Assembly (NCBI RefSeq): GCF_001039355.2
Contig: NW_019775393.1
Span: 166,448 to 230,447 of the forward strand
DNA: 64,000 nucleotides
Source: Lingula anatina
Taxonomy: Eukaryota; Brachiopoda; Lingulata; Lingulida; Lingulidae
Reading direction: 5' to 3'
Shown here: positions 1-10,741 of the stretch, one piece after another
Layout: the number at the start of each line of letters is the position of its first letter
Numbering within the stretch: position 1 is the first letter of the stretch
The notes under the pieces: generated by a model
What the model was told of the DNA's origin: nothing
Seen by the model: only the letters and a program-made list of their open reading frames with translations
The model's database searches: none
Translations under genes and position numbers: made by a program

Positions 1-133
1 ACCACAAGCGGTATCTACTGTTGACAAAAAAAATACTTTGGCCCATTGATTTGCAAGGTGTATGTTTGTGTGGTAATAACAAATAAATGTTTCAAGCTTA
101 TCACCTTTTTTAACGTAAACTATATCTTTACAG

Positions 134-1064
134 TTTCAAAGCCACTCTCCTTTATTGTCCCATCAAGACTGACGAAGAGCCGTTTGCAGTTTCAATTGTA
201 CAGGCCAAAGACCCGTGTTCAGCCCCTCACAATGTTTTAAGAATCCAGGATGCTAGTTTTCCAGACGACAAGAACGTAACTGTTGCCGTATGCGTTAAGC
301 CTCTTTACGGATGTTATGGTGGCTTTAATAGGACTGCAAGATTGGTTGAATTTATTGAAGTTTATAAAATGCTTGGTGCAGGCTTTTTCACTATGTATGC
401 TTTTGATCTAAATTATAACGTAACTTTTCCTATTTTAAAACATTACAAGCAAGAAAAGCGACTCTCCATTATACCGTGGCACGCACCGCCAAACCTGAAA
501 CAATTTGTCAATTATCCAAAGAGATGGTACAGAGATATTGGGCAAACCATAGCCCAAACTGACTGTCTTTACAGAAGTATGAGGAAGTACACTCACGTAG
601 CCATGGTAGACATTGATGAATTTCTCATTCCTAGATCCAACATGACTTTCCAAAAACTATTCAGTGTGTTACCAAAACATCAAGGAGTGTATACATTTCG
701 GCACAGGTTTTTCCGGGTGGACAATAACCCCCAAAGGCTCTCTGCTGCTTTCAAGGATTCAAGGATTCGAAAATACCGACCAAAAACTATTATCGCTACC
801 CGTGGAATGCGAGCTATGGATAAAAGACCGAAGTACATCGCTCTTGCAAAGGGCACATGGGGTGCTTTGACACACCGCGCAAAATTAAATCATGGTTACA
901 AAGACTATGTGGTACCAGTGGAACTAGGGGCTATGCACCATTATCGAGACTATATTAAAAGACAGGCTGGAGAATATGATCCATATATGTTATCATATAA
1001 AGAGGAAATACTGCAAAGGATGGAATATGTGTTCAATGGAACAAAGGCGATGCTAGTGAAATAA
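134..1064 (+). CDS. GT92 (DUF23) glycosyltransferase, catalytic exon, 5' partial
   Basis: Terminal exon of a glycosyltransferase family 92 gene. GT92 enzymes are type II membrane proteins, usually in the Golgi, that transfer a sugar (galactose in the characterised nematode member) to glycans. The acceptor AG ends at 133. The reading frame needs two bases from an upstream exon and then runs 309 codons to a stop at 1062-1064. The core motif MVDIDEFLIPR holds the DxD-type metal/nucleotide-sugar site. Other conserved stretches are VAVCVKPLYG, WHAPPN, QTDCLYRS and a late GAMHHYRDY. The first exon (membrane anchor and stem) is not in the window and should lie to the left. The exon at 16280-17222 is a close paralogue with the same intron phase. 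Acceptor and donor sugars cannot be deduced. Confidence 0.87.
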
Positions 1065-1150
1065 CTCTAATATGTATATCTGGTATACATGTAGGTAAAA
1101 TAAGGTGTTACAATTATCACATGTGTGCTACTGGATTCCCACGGCATTGG

Positions 1151-1635
1151 GTCGCCAGGGCCGTAGCCTCTGGGTGGGCAGGGGGGGATTTGAGGTGCAA
1201 AAAAATAATTGCAAAGGTAAAAAAAAATTGCACAGTTGGTATCAATTCTGTACCTGAGAAAATGCACTCATGGCCACAAGACAATCATTCAACAATCTGT
1301 TTACAAAGGAGTACTGTTTCTAGCCAACTCACTTCATGCCAAAAAGCTCACCCTCCCTTAGGGAGCTATCCCCCAGGCCAATTGGCGTGTTGTGTTGAAA
1401 AAATGACTGTACTTATGGCAAAATGAACCCACAATTTCTGACTTCTGATTTAGCAATAAATAACAGTTAAAATGCACCAGCATGCAGTATTATACATACA
1501 GTTTTTATAAATTTTCCACACCGTGGGAGGGGGACACCCCCTACCAAACCCTCCCCCCTCGGGGGCTTCGCCCCCTCGTGTCCGCTTACTGCCCCCCTCC
1601 CCCTGGCATTTTGCTCAGGCTACGGCCCTGGTCGC
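1151..1635. mobile_element. MITE-like element with 13-bp inverted ends and 5-bp target duplication
   Basis: The ends CAGGGCCGTAGCC (1156-1168) and GGCTACGGCCCTG (1618-1630) are perfect inverted repeats. The same five bases, GTCGC, flank both sides (1151-1155 and 1631-1635), as expected for a target-site duplication. The interior is non-coding, with G-rich and C-rich tracts and a strong hairpin near 1555-1580. It shares end sequence and duplication size with the element at 63807-63983, so the two probably belong to one non-autonomous DNA transposon family. The superfamily is not assigned. Confidence 0.65.
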
Positions 1636-1962
1636 ATAGGATGTAACCCTCTTAAAGGGATAATAACTCTTCGTATGAGACCTATATTTCACAATAAAAA
1701 CCTTGTGAATAACTCATAGAAATATAATATATTCTGTTTTACCACAAAAACAGCAGTTATAGCTTTTATTCTGATATTTGAACTTGTCTTTAGACCACGT
1801 GACCTCCATTGATGTCTATACTCTGTTAAAATCTCTTAAGAGATTTTAACAAAAAAACAAACTTTTTAGAAAAAAACCAGGGACTAACTTTGAATGTAAA
1901 AATGGATTCATTAACCATTGGTAAGTATGGGAAAATTGTTGTTTACTCCAGAAAAATTCATT

Positions 1963-3772
1963 TTTTGGCCGAAACGAAGAGTTATTATTGCTTTAAGTTT
2001 TCTAGTAACCCACATTTCAATTATTATCGTGGAAACAAATTCATCATACAATGACCAAACACTGTTTATTCAAGTGCTTACTTTTCCAAAGGTGGCGGTT
2101 TGGGCTGGCGCGAAAAGGTGACTAGGTTATTCTTGACCAATCAAATAAGACGGATTTTGGAAATTGTATGATGATATGTAAAATGGTTTTAATATAATTT
2201 AATATCTATATCGTATCACATTATTTCAAGTAAAAATGTTATATGCTATTTCATTCTTTTACTCATCGAACACGTTTATATTAACGTCTATTCACTGTAG
2301 TTTATTTTACATTAACCTGGGTTTATGTCACTTTTGACAGAGGCAAGATGCTGGTACCAGACGAGAAATATTAAAGATTTATGTTAAACGAGAAGACAAG
2401 TAATTCGATTCCCAGGTAGTTTCAAATAGTATACAAATTTCGTATCATTGTTTCCTTTCAAGTTTCGTTTCAATGCGAACTGGAAGGAGGTGTGGTCAGA
2501 AATTACTATAAGGTGCAATTTTAACACCCTTAAAATTAATCGGTAATTAATATGGGATATTTCTGTGGCAATTAAATTTAATTTCAGTAGGTTATACTGC
2601 ACTTCTACGCCAAAAATCACATAAGGTAATACAGAGAGGAGCATTAAGGCGGTAGCTTAGCAGCACGATTGAAATATGCTAAATAGCTTCCAAATCTACT
2701 CTAGAAGATAAGTTGGATTTACGGGCAGCATAAGAGCACCTTACGGACTTCTCATGGCAAATGTAATTTAGGCTTAAACAAGCGAAAATACAAATAATGT
2801 ACACATCAGTCTTCTGAATATTATTTCATTTTGCCCATTACCTCAGACGGCACACTTCATGGTTTCAAATTAATGCTGACCGTTGCAATATGATGAATTG
2901 TAGATCGTAGATTGAAGGACAAAAACTAACAAGTCAAATCAAAATTAAACATAAAAAAGGAATTTCGCTAAGTATAGAACAAACCACTAGCAAGGTAGGT
3001 GTTAAGACGGGTCTCAGCCTATAGAAAGGAACAGTGCCGGTGTAACGTGACAGAGAGTCCCCCATGATAGAGAGTCCGCTTCCCAATCATTTGTACAGGT
3101 GGCCTCGCCCTAGATTTCGACCCACTTACATTAGACTAACCCTAACCATTATAACTATATGGAGGGCGGGCTTTCTGTTACATGGACCCTCAGTTTCGTT
3201 ACACCGGCAGATAAGTAACTGTGTAATTACGGTCGGCTAACAGTAAGCGCCAATAAAAGGAACAAGAGGAGACAGGATTGTGCTGGAAGTGAGTGGTCAT
3301 TTTTATCTGGAGGTGAACGGGAGTGAAGACGTGGGCTCAGAGAAAAAAAACGTTTTTTTTCCAACAACATGAAGGGATAACATTATTTACCCGTCTTACA
3401 CCCCCAGATGTCACTTCCGGCAATCCTGTCTCCTCCGGTTCTTTTTATAAAATCCCCGCCTGCCTAAACAGGGTGAGAAACCTACTGTAATGAAGGGTAC
3501 CGGAGGAGACTGATTGTGCCCGGAAGTGACGTGTAGTGTGTTAGAAGCGAAGCTGAGTGGTCATTTTAAGCTAGAGGGGAACGGGAGAGAAGAATAATAG
3601 GTGCATGATATGAAAACGTGACACGGTACTTGAAGGTGCAAAATTGTGCTTAATTTGCAGTCAATTTGTTTTGAAATACATGCTGCATCGACCGCCAGCG
3701 CGACAAAAAGCGTCAAGGGAAAAGAATTCCCGGGAGGCAATAAATCGTTGTCATGTGGAATTTTGGCATTTA
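1963..3772. repeat. Left allelic copy (haplotype A) of the 4680-6609 segment
   Basis: This non-coding stretch is repeated nearly base for base after the single N at 4679. It starts at ATTTTTTGGCCGAAACGAAG (1963) and again at 4680. Differences are scattered substitutions and small indels. Haplotype A lacks about 88 bases present at 6340-6428 and about 30 bases near 6002-6030. The pattern fits two alleles placed in tandem by the assembler better than an old duplication. Short open frames inside it differ between the copies and are not supported as genes. Confidence 0.75.
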
Positions 3773-4678
3773 CAGACTTGATATTTAATATGGAATATTT
3801 TTTTCGAAATAATTTTTTATCAGTTTTTTCCTATTTTGCTGACTGATTTAATAACTTTAAATTATCTCTTTGATGTCATTGTGACATCAGTTCATTAATG
3901 GAATTCGCCAGAGAAGCAAACAAAAACACGTTGCCTATTCCATGTCATACGACTCCCATTAAAAGAGATATTTTGGATCTCCATATTTTCCAAATTATCG
4001 TCTGCAAAAGGGTAATACGCTCCACAAAAGACCCTCATGTCAGTTGCTAGTCACAGTAATGGTCGTTGTTACGCCTGGCCTCTTCTGCCTGTTGCCAGCG
4101 CTCTCAAGCGGCAAGGCATTTCTTGGGGGTAGGTTTTAAGAGGTCAATCTGGAATAGCATTCCAGGCATCGGTCTAAAATTGTCCAATCTGGTCCAGTTT
4201 TGTTGTAGGACATGTAGGCAGTTGATTGGTGAGTAATGGTCTACCGAAATATTGTCTATGTGGTTCAAATGTGGCGATTTTGATGACTAGGGTAGCTGCT
4301 CATTCCCTTGGTTCTGTTAGTTATCTGTGTGAACCTGCAACCTCATCGTGCAACCTAGAATTGTTCCTAAGGTGCCCCCTATCAAATGATAGTCAAGTGG
4401 TTCCGATATTATTCCTTTATTTGATCTGGTTCAGGTTTTCGTCGATGACTACCGTTGGTGTTTTGGCACCAATGTGGAATCTACTCCAAATACTGACGCT
4501 GTCAATCACCCTTGTCACTTTAGACCCGGCATATGCTTCGTCGTAGGCCTCTTCTGGATATCTGTAAACTCTGTTTTGACTAATTGGGCGGTACAGGTGA
4601 AATCTGACCTCAATAAATAAAGCCATGCAGTTTCAGTGTTCTACCCAGAATCGTTCATGGCCACCAATTCATTAGAGA
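3773..4678 (-). mobile_element. Left part of a TA-flanked DNA transposon insertion, cut by an N
   Basis: The sequence begins with the terminal repeat CAGACTTGATATTTAATATG directly after TA (3771-3772). It then follows the reverse complement of the complete element at 8950-10595 until the N at 4679. The right end of the same insertion appears at 7732-7781, also followed by TA. The contig at 4680-7730 carries the uninterrupted target site (TTTACATTATCTG near 6606-6618). One haplotype therefore seems to carry this insertion and the other not. An open frame at 4417-4626 (minus) has a close counterpart at 9695-9928. Confidence 0.7.
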
Positions 4679-5964
4679 NAATTTTTTGGCCGAAACGAAG
4701 AGTTATTATTGCTTTAAGGTCTCTAGTAACCCACATCTCGATTATTATCGTGGAAACAAATTCATCATACAATGACCAAACACTGTTTATTCAAGTGCTT
4801 ACTTTTCCAAAGGTGGCGGTTTGGGCTGGCGCGAAAAGGTGACTAGGTTATTCTTGACCAATCAAATAAGACGGATTTGGGAAATTGTATGATGATATGT
4901 AAAAATGGTTTTAATATAATTTAATATCTATATCGTATCACATTATTTCAAGTAAAAATGTTATATGCTATTTCATTCTTTTACTCATCGAACATGTTTA
5001 TATTAACGTCTATTCACTGTAATTTATTTTACATTAACCTGGGTTTATGTCACTTTTGACAGAGGCAAGATGCTGGTACCAGACGAGAAATATTAAAGAT
5101 TTATGTTAAACGAGAAGACAAGTAATTCGTTTCCCAGGTAGTTTCAAATAGTACACAAATTTCGTATCATTGTTTCCTTTCAAGTTTCGTTTCAATGCGA
5201 ACTGGAGGGAGGTGTGGTCAGAAATAACTATAAGGTGCAACACCCTTAAAATTAATCGGTAATTAATATGGGATATTTCTGTGGCAATTAAATTTAATTT
5301 CAGTAGGTTATACTGCACTTCTACGCCAAAAATCACATAAGGTTATACAGAGAGGAGCATTAAGGCGGTACCTTAGCAGCACGATTTAAATATGCTAAAT
5401 AGCTTCCAAATCTACTCTAGAAGATAAGTTGGATTTACGGGCAGCATAAGAGCACCTTACGGACTTCTCCTGGCAAATGTAATTTAGGCTTAAACAAGCG
5501 AAAATACAAATAATGTAAACATCAGTCTTCTGAATATTATTTTATTTTGCCCATTACCTCAGACGGCACACTTCATGGTTTCAAATTAATGCTGACCGTT
5601 GCAATATGATGAAAATGTAGATCGTAGATTGAAGGACAAAAACTAACAAGTCAAATCAAAATTAAACATAAAAAAGGAATTTCGCTAAGTATAGAACAAA
5701 CCACTAGCAAGGTAGGTGTTAAGACGGGTCTCAGCCTATAGAAAGGAACAGTGCCGGTGTAACGTGACAGAGAGTCCCCCGTGATAGAGAGTCCGCTTCC
5801 CAATCATTTGTACAGGTGGGCCTCGCCCTAGATTTCGACCCACTTACATTAGACTAACCCTAAACATTATAACTGCATGGAGGGCGGGCTTTCTGTTATT
5901 CGGACCCTCAGTTTCGTTACACCGGCAGATAAGTAACTGTGTAATTACGATCGGCTAACAGTAA

Positions 5965-6200
5965 GCGCCAATAAAAGGAACAAGAGGAGACAGGATTGTG
6001 CTGGAAGTGACGTCTAGTGGGGTAAGACATGAAGCTGAGTGGTCATTTTTATCTGGATTGAACGGGAGTGAAGACGTGGGCTCAAAAAAAAAAAAACGTT
6101 TTTTTTTCCAACAACATGGAAAGATAACATTATTTACCCGTCTTACACCCCCAGATGTCACTTCCGGCAATCCTGTCTCCTCCGGTTCTCTTTATAAAAT
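5965..6200. repeat. Small foldback repeat
   Basis: The left arm from about 5965 (GGAACAAGAGGAGACAGGAT and following) is the inverted complement of 6139-6197, which ends in CCTGTCTCCTCCGGTTCTC. An A-run followed by a T-run sits at the centre. The arms share motifs (GAAGCTGAGTGGTCATTTT, GAAGTGACGT) with the larger foldback just downstream, so they are related. The other allele has a related copy at about 3245-3450 with part of the left arm deleted. Confidence 0.55.
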
Positions 6201-6239
6201 CCCCGCCTGCCTAAACAGGGTGAGAAACCTACTGCAATG

Positions 6240-7026
6240 AAGGGTACCGGAGGAGACTGATTGTGCCCGGAAGTGACGTGTAGTGTGTTAGAAGCGAAGC
6301 TGAGTGGTCATTTTAAGCTAGAGGGGAACGGGAGAGAAGAGGTGTAGTCGGAGGAAAAAGAAGTTTTCCAAACAACATGGTAAGATAACACTTTTTCTTT
6401 ACGCATTTTGGTCAGAGAATACTTGTAGAAATAATAGGTGCATGATATGAAAACGTGACACGGTACTTGAAGGTGCAAAATTATGCTTAATTTGCAGTCA
6501 ATTTGTTTTGAAATACATGCTGCATCGACCGCCAGCACGACAAAAAGCGTCAAGGGAAAAGAATTCCCGGGAGGCAATAAATCGTTGTCATGTGGAATTT
6601 TGGCATTTACATTATCTGATATGTCCATATCTAAGAATTATTGGGTGTTTTGTGGTATGTGCTGCAATTATAACGATGTTTTAGAGGTCTTGAAGGACCT
6701 TATGAAAACCAGGAAGTAGTTCGTAACTAAGAACTGAATCGTACCGATCTACGACTGCTGTACAAAGATTTATTTTTTTAATACTGTGACCAATTTTTAG
6801 ATCTTTATATGTCCATCTGACATGAAATTCCACACATATGATCACACTAATACACCTTTTACACCGAGGTAGTTTGGAAAACTTCTTTTTCCTCTGACTA
6901 CACGTCTTCTCTCCCGTACACCAGCTTAAAATGACCACTCAGCTTCGTGTCTTACACCACTTTACGTCACATGACATCACACTTCCGGCACAATTTTAAC
7001 TAATTCTCGTCTCCTGCGGTTCCCTT
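6240..7026. repeat. Large foldback element with arms of about 140-155 bp
   Basis: The arm at 6240-6375 pairs with the reverse complement of about 6868-7026. Shared landmarks include GAAGCTGAGTGGTCATTTTA, GGGAGAGAAG and GGAAAAAGAAGTTTTCCAAA. About 490 bases separate the arms. The transposon insertion site of haplotype A lies inside this loop. The right arm ends directly against the TATA that precedes the THAP element. No transposase is encoded, so it is non-autonomous. Confidence 0.6.
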
Positions 7027-7122
7027 TATAGACCTTTTTCATCTTTTCCGGAAATGGAAATTGCAGTAGGGGAGTCCTGCTATGTCGAAACACTTACAGC
7101 GGTGCTAAAACCCATGTTTAGG

Positions 7123-7312
7123 TGCTTTTTGTCCAGCTGCTACAATAACAGTAAGCGAGATCGACACATGAGGTTTAATAAGTTCCCAACAAACCCGTTA
7201 GAATGAAAAATATGGTAGAAAGAAAGGAAAATATAGCAGGTTTGAATCAAAAGCAGGGCACCGCGTTTGCGCTGAACATTTCCAAGGCGGGAAGAAAAAC
7301 TATAATATTTAA
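7123..7312 (+). pseudogene. Degenerate THAP zinc-finger remnant (haplotype B copy)
   Basis: Translation gives CFLSSCYNNS followed by MRFNKFPTNPLE and a stop. After a frame change it continues with a stretch containing HRVCAEHF. This is the C-x4-C ... FPxxP ... C-x2-H layout of a THAP zinc finger, a DNA-binding domain of many animal transposases. A stop and a frameshift break it. The allelic copy at 8299-8490 has the same lesions. Confidence 0.6.
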
Positions 7313-7731
7313 GAGATCAACGGTGCTTTAATAAAAAACAGAAATGCTTAGTTAATCAACGGATATAACGAACTATCGGCAAATAGAACTCGGGGGTAAA
7401 CAATGCCAGATCTGAAGAAAAGATCTGAAGATCTAAAGATCTGAAGATCTGAAGAAAAAATTGAAGAATAGGGACCTAAAAAGAAAGAAAAGACTTTATA
7501 AGCATGAGATTATGGAAAAAAAGTAAAAGCTGTGAAGTTTTACACGGGGATTCTACTTACAAAAAATTCAAGAACTTTCACGACTTTTCTTTTTGTGTAA
7601 CAAGGTTTGAAAGGTTTGAAAAGTTTTGTATGTAATAACCTTTTTGTGTGTCTTTTATTGATAAATGATCATTTTAAATGTAGTAGGCCTATCGCAGATT
7701 TTAGGGATCTATTTTTTTAACGTGAGAAATN

Positions 7732-7781
7732 CCTAGGTATACCTTCGAAACTGAAATATTCCATATTAAATGTCAAGTCTG
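7732..7781 (-). mobile_element. Right end of the split TA-flanked transposon insertion
   Basis: Immediately after the N at 7731 come 50 bases equal to the reverse complement of 8950-8998, ending CCATATTAAATGTCAAGTCT-G. TA follows at 7782-7783, and then sequence identical to the B allele from 6610. Together with 3773-4678 this defines one insertion with a TA target duplication. The interior is missing. Confidence 0.7.
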
Positions 7782-8298
7782 TATATTATCTGATATGTCC
7801 ATATCTAAGAATTATTGGGTGTTTTGTGGTATGTGCTGCAATTATAACGATGTTTAGAGGTCTTGAAGGACCTTATGAAAACCAGGAAGTAGTTCGTAAC
7901 TAACAACTGAATCGTACCGATCTACGACTGCTGTACAAAGATGTATTTTTTTAATACTGTGACCAATTTTTAGATCTTTATATGTCCATCTGACATGAAA
8001 TTCCACACATATGATCACACTAATACATCGTTTACACCGAGGTAGTTTGGAAAACTTCTTTTTCCTCTGACTACACGTCTTCTCTCCCGTACACCTCCAG
8101 CTTAAAATGACCACTCAGCTTCGCGTCTTACACCACTTTACGTCACATGACATCACACTTCCGGCACAATTTTAACTAATTCTCGTCTCCTGCGGTACCC
8201 TTTATAGACCTTTTTCATCTTTTCCGGAAATGGAAATTGCAGTAGGGGAGTCCTGCTATGTCGAAACACTTACAGCGGTGCTAAAACCAATGTTTACG

Positions 8299-8490
8299 TG
8301 CTTTTTGTCCCGCTGCTACAATAACAGTAAGCGAGATCGACACATGAGGTTTAATAAGTTCCCAACAAACCCGTTTGAATGAAAAATATGGTAGAAAGAA
8401 AGGAAAATATAGCAGGTTTGAATCAAAAGCAGGGCACCGCGTTTGCGCTGAACATTTCCAAGGCGGGAAGAAAAACTGTAATATTTAAGA
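8299..8490 (+). pseudogene. Degenerate THAP zinc-finger remnant of the transposon
   Basis: Starts in the frame of an ATG at 8290 with CFLSRCYNNS and MRFNKFPTNPFE, then a stop. It continues in another frame with HRVCAEHFQGG. It holds the Cys and Cys-x2-His positions and the FP motif of a THAP domain, broken by a stop and frameshift. It lies just inside the left end of the element, as expected for the N-terminal DNA-binding domain of its transposase. Confidence 0.6.
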
Positions 8491-8949
8491 GATCAACGGT
8501 GCGTTAATAAAAAACAGAAATGCTTAGTTAATCAACGGATATAACGAACTATCGGCAAATAGAACTCGGGGGTAAACAATGCCAGAAAAAACATTATAAA
8601 GATCTGAAGAAAAAATTGAAGAATAGGGACCTAAAAAGATAGAAAAGACTTTATAAGCATGAGATTATGGAAAAAAAAAGTAAAAGCTGTGAAGTTTTAC
8701 ACGGGGATTCTACTTACAAAAAATTCAAGAACTTCCACGACTTTTCTTTTTGTGTAACAACGTTTGAAAGGTTTGAAAAGTTTTGTATGTAATAACCTTT
8801 TTGTGTGTCTTTTATTGATAAATGATCATTTTAAATGTAGTAGGCCTATCGCAGGTTTTAGGGATCTATTTTTTTAACGTGAGAATTTTTTTATTATTAT
8901 GTATCCAGTCCCGTATACGTATTACTGATTTGTACAAACGGGGCTCATA

Positions 8950-10595
8950 CAGACTTGACATTTAATATGGAGTTTCGAAGGTATACCTAGGTAAAAATGC
9001 GTTCTTTTTTCAAAAAACTCCGATCTCATATAAGATTTGTGAATGGAGAACTGTGTAGTGAGGTGTGTCGCTACCAATTAACTGACTTTCAGGTCTGTTG
9101 CGTTGCTACATTATGTAATATGCAGTGATTTAATTGGGTAGTGTTCCTTTGGGCTGGTCAAAGCTTGGCTTAGGCAAAGCTTGGTTCTGTCAAAAAAGTT
9201 TCCATAAGTCGACAACTACTGCATAGAAGAATTTGAAATTTTGCAGGCAAGCGGTCAGTTTTGCAGTGCGGAAGGTAAGTCAAGTAGTGCATTACAAATT
9301 TTTTAATCTATGGCAGAATGGCGCAAAAAAGACATACATTACCAGACAGATCATAGCGCCAAACAGAACGGTCCCCACAGTTTTATAGAGTAATGCCCAG
9401 ACTGATGTTCCTACACAGAGGTCACCCCCAGTGTATCAAAATCTTACCTACAGGGCACAGGACCCGCCGTCTTTCGGGATACGCTGCTGCAACTAAACAA
9501 AAAACACTCAGAACGAGGGGTAAATTGCCACCAAAATGCGTTTTTCAAAGCCCTTAGCGAACACCAAACTGTGTTTAGCGGGTAAAAACACTAAACGACC
9601 TCCGAGGCACCCACTGTAAACAGCAAAAAATCCTCGTCTGTTTCTCTAATGAATTGGGGGCCATGACCGTTTCTGGGTAGAACACTGAAACTGCATGGCT
9701 TTATTTATTGAGGTCAGATTTCACCTGTTCCGCCCAATTAGTCAAAACAGAGTTTACAGATATCCAGAAGAGGCCTACGACGAAGCATATGCCGGATCTA
9801 AAGTGAAAAGGGTGATTGACAGCGTCCGTATTTGGAGTGGATACCACATTGGTGCCAAAACACCAATGGTAGTCATCGACGAAAACCTGAACCAGATCAA
9901 ATTAAGGAATAATCTCGGAACCACTTGACTATCATTTGATAAGGGGCATCTTAGGAACAATTTTAGGTTGCACGGTGAGGTTGCAGGTTCACACAGAGCA
10001 CATTTAATAGCAGATAACTTACAGAACCAAGGGAATGAGCAGCTACCCTAGTCAACAAAATCGCCACATTTGAACTACATAGACAATATTTCGGTAGGCC
10101 ATTACTCGCCGAATCAACTGCCTACATGTCCTACAACAAACCTGGACCAGATTGAATACTTTTAGACCGATGCCTGGAATATTATTCCAGATTGAACTCT
10201 AAAAACCTACCCCAAGGAATGCCTTGCCGCTTGAGAGCGCTGGCAACAGGCAGAAGAGGCCAGGCGTAACAGCGACCATTACTGTGACTATAGCAACTGA
10301 CATGAGGATCTTTTGTGGAGCGTATAACTCTTTTACAGACGATAATTTGGAAAATATGGAGATCCAAAATATCTCTTTTAATGGAAGTCGTATGACATAG
10401 AATAGGCAATGTGTTTTTGTTTGCTTCTCTGGCGAATTTCATTAATGAATTGATATCACAATGACATCAAAGAGATAATTTTAAGTTATTAAAACACGAT
10501 TTTAATCCTTATTTTCATTTATCAGTCAGCAAAATAGGAAAAAAACTGATAAAAAATTACTTGGAAAAAATACTCCATATTAAATGTCAAGTCTG
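8950..10595. mobile_element. Complete 1646-bp DNA transposon with 23-bp inverted ends and TA duplication
   Basis: The end CAGACTTGACATTTAATATG-GAG (8950-8972) is repeated perfectly in inverted orientation at 10573-10595. TA lies directly outside both ends (8948-8949 and 10596-10597). TA duplication and length resemble Tc1/mariner-type elements, but I find no recognisable transposase. Two reading frames are conserved with the second copy (9695-9928 plus; about 10182-10442 minus). It is probably non-autonomous or encodes something I do not recognise. It interrupts the THAP/DDE element. Confidence 0.72.
9695..9928 (+). CDS. Unrecognised small reading frame inside the transposon
   Basis: A 77-codon frame beginning MALFIEVRFHLFRPISQNRV. 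The counterpart in the other copy (4626 down to 4417, minus strand) keeps the same frame for 69 codons with only a few substitutions, mostly amino-acid-changing. No domain is recognised. It may be part of a spliced or decayed transposon protein, or non-coding sequence that happens to stay open. Coding status is uncertain. Confidence 0.25.
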   Translation: MALFIEVRFHLFRPISQNRVYRYPEEAYDEAYAGSKVKRVIDSVRIWSGYHIGAKTPMVVIDENLNQIKLRNNLGTT

Positions 10596-10621
10596 TATTA
10601 TCAAGATCAACAGAGACATAC

Positions 10622-10741
10622 GAAGAAGAAAGTACATCGGCTCTTGTTGAACGCGTTTTCGGCAAAATAAAAAATTATTTATTTCTGAACTCAGTGACAA
10701 GAGAATTGGAAAATTTAATGGACATATATTGTTATTTGCCA
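10622..10741 (+). pseudogene. C-terminal DDE transposase remnant
   Basis: The frame reads ESTSALVERVFGKIKNYLFL and on to ENLMDIYCYLP, ending in an A-run. The VER..G..KN segment with a following hydrophobic helix resembles the C-terminal part of DDE_Tnp_4 transposases, where the last acidic catalytic residue lies. It belongs to the element whose ends are at 8207 and 11962. The upstream catalytic region was not found, so it is a fragment. Confidence 0.4.

Larger units (their letters stand above)
4680..7730. repeat. Haplotype B contig, likely misplaced inside the haplotype A insertion
   Basis: Bounded by single Ns at 4679 and 7731. Its left part (4680-6609) matches 1963-3772, and its right part (6610-7725) matches 7784-8885. 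It contains the empty target site of the transposon. It should be read as the alternative allele of the flanking sequence, not as additional genome. No gene was found apart from the transposon-derived THAP remnant. Confidence 0.72.

Noticed and set aside
4636..4842. Plus-strand frame containing MATNSLE, similar to a cyclin T motif
   Set aside because: It crosses the N at 4679 and lies in transposon DNA; the real cyclin T motif (YFLATNS) is at 33151-33196.
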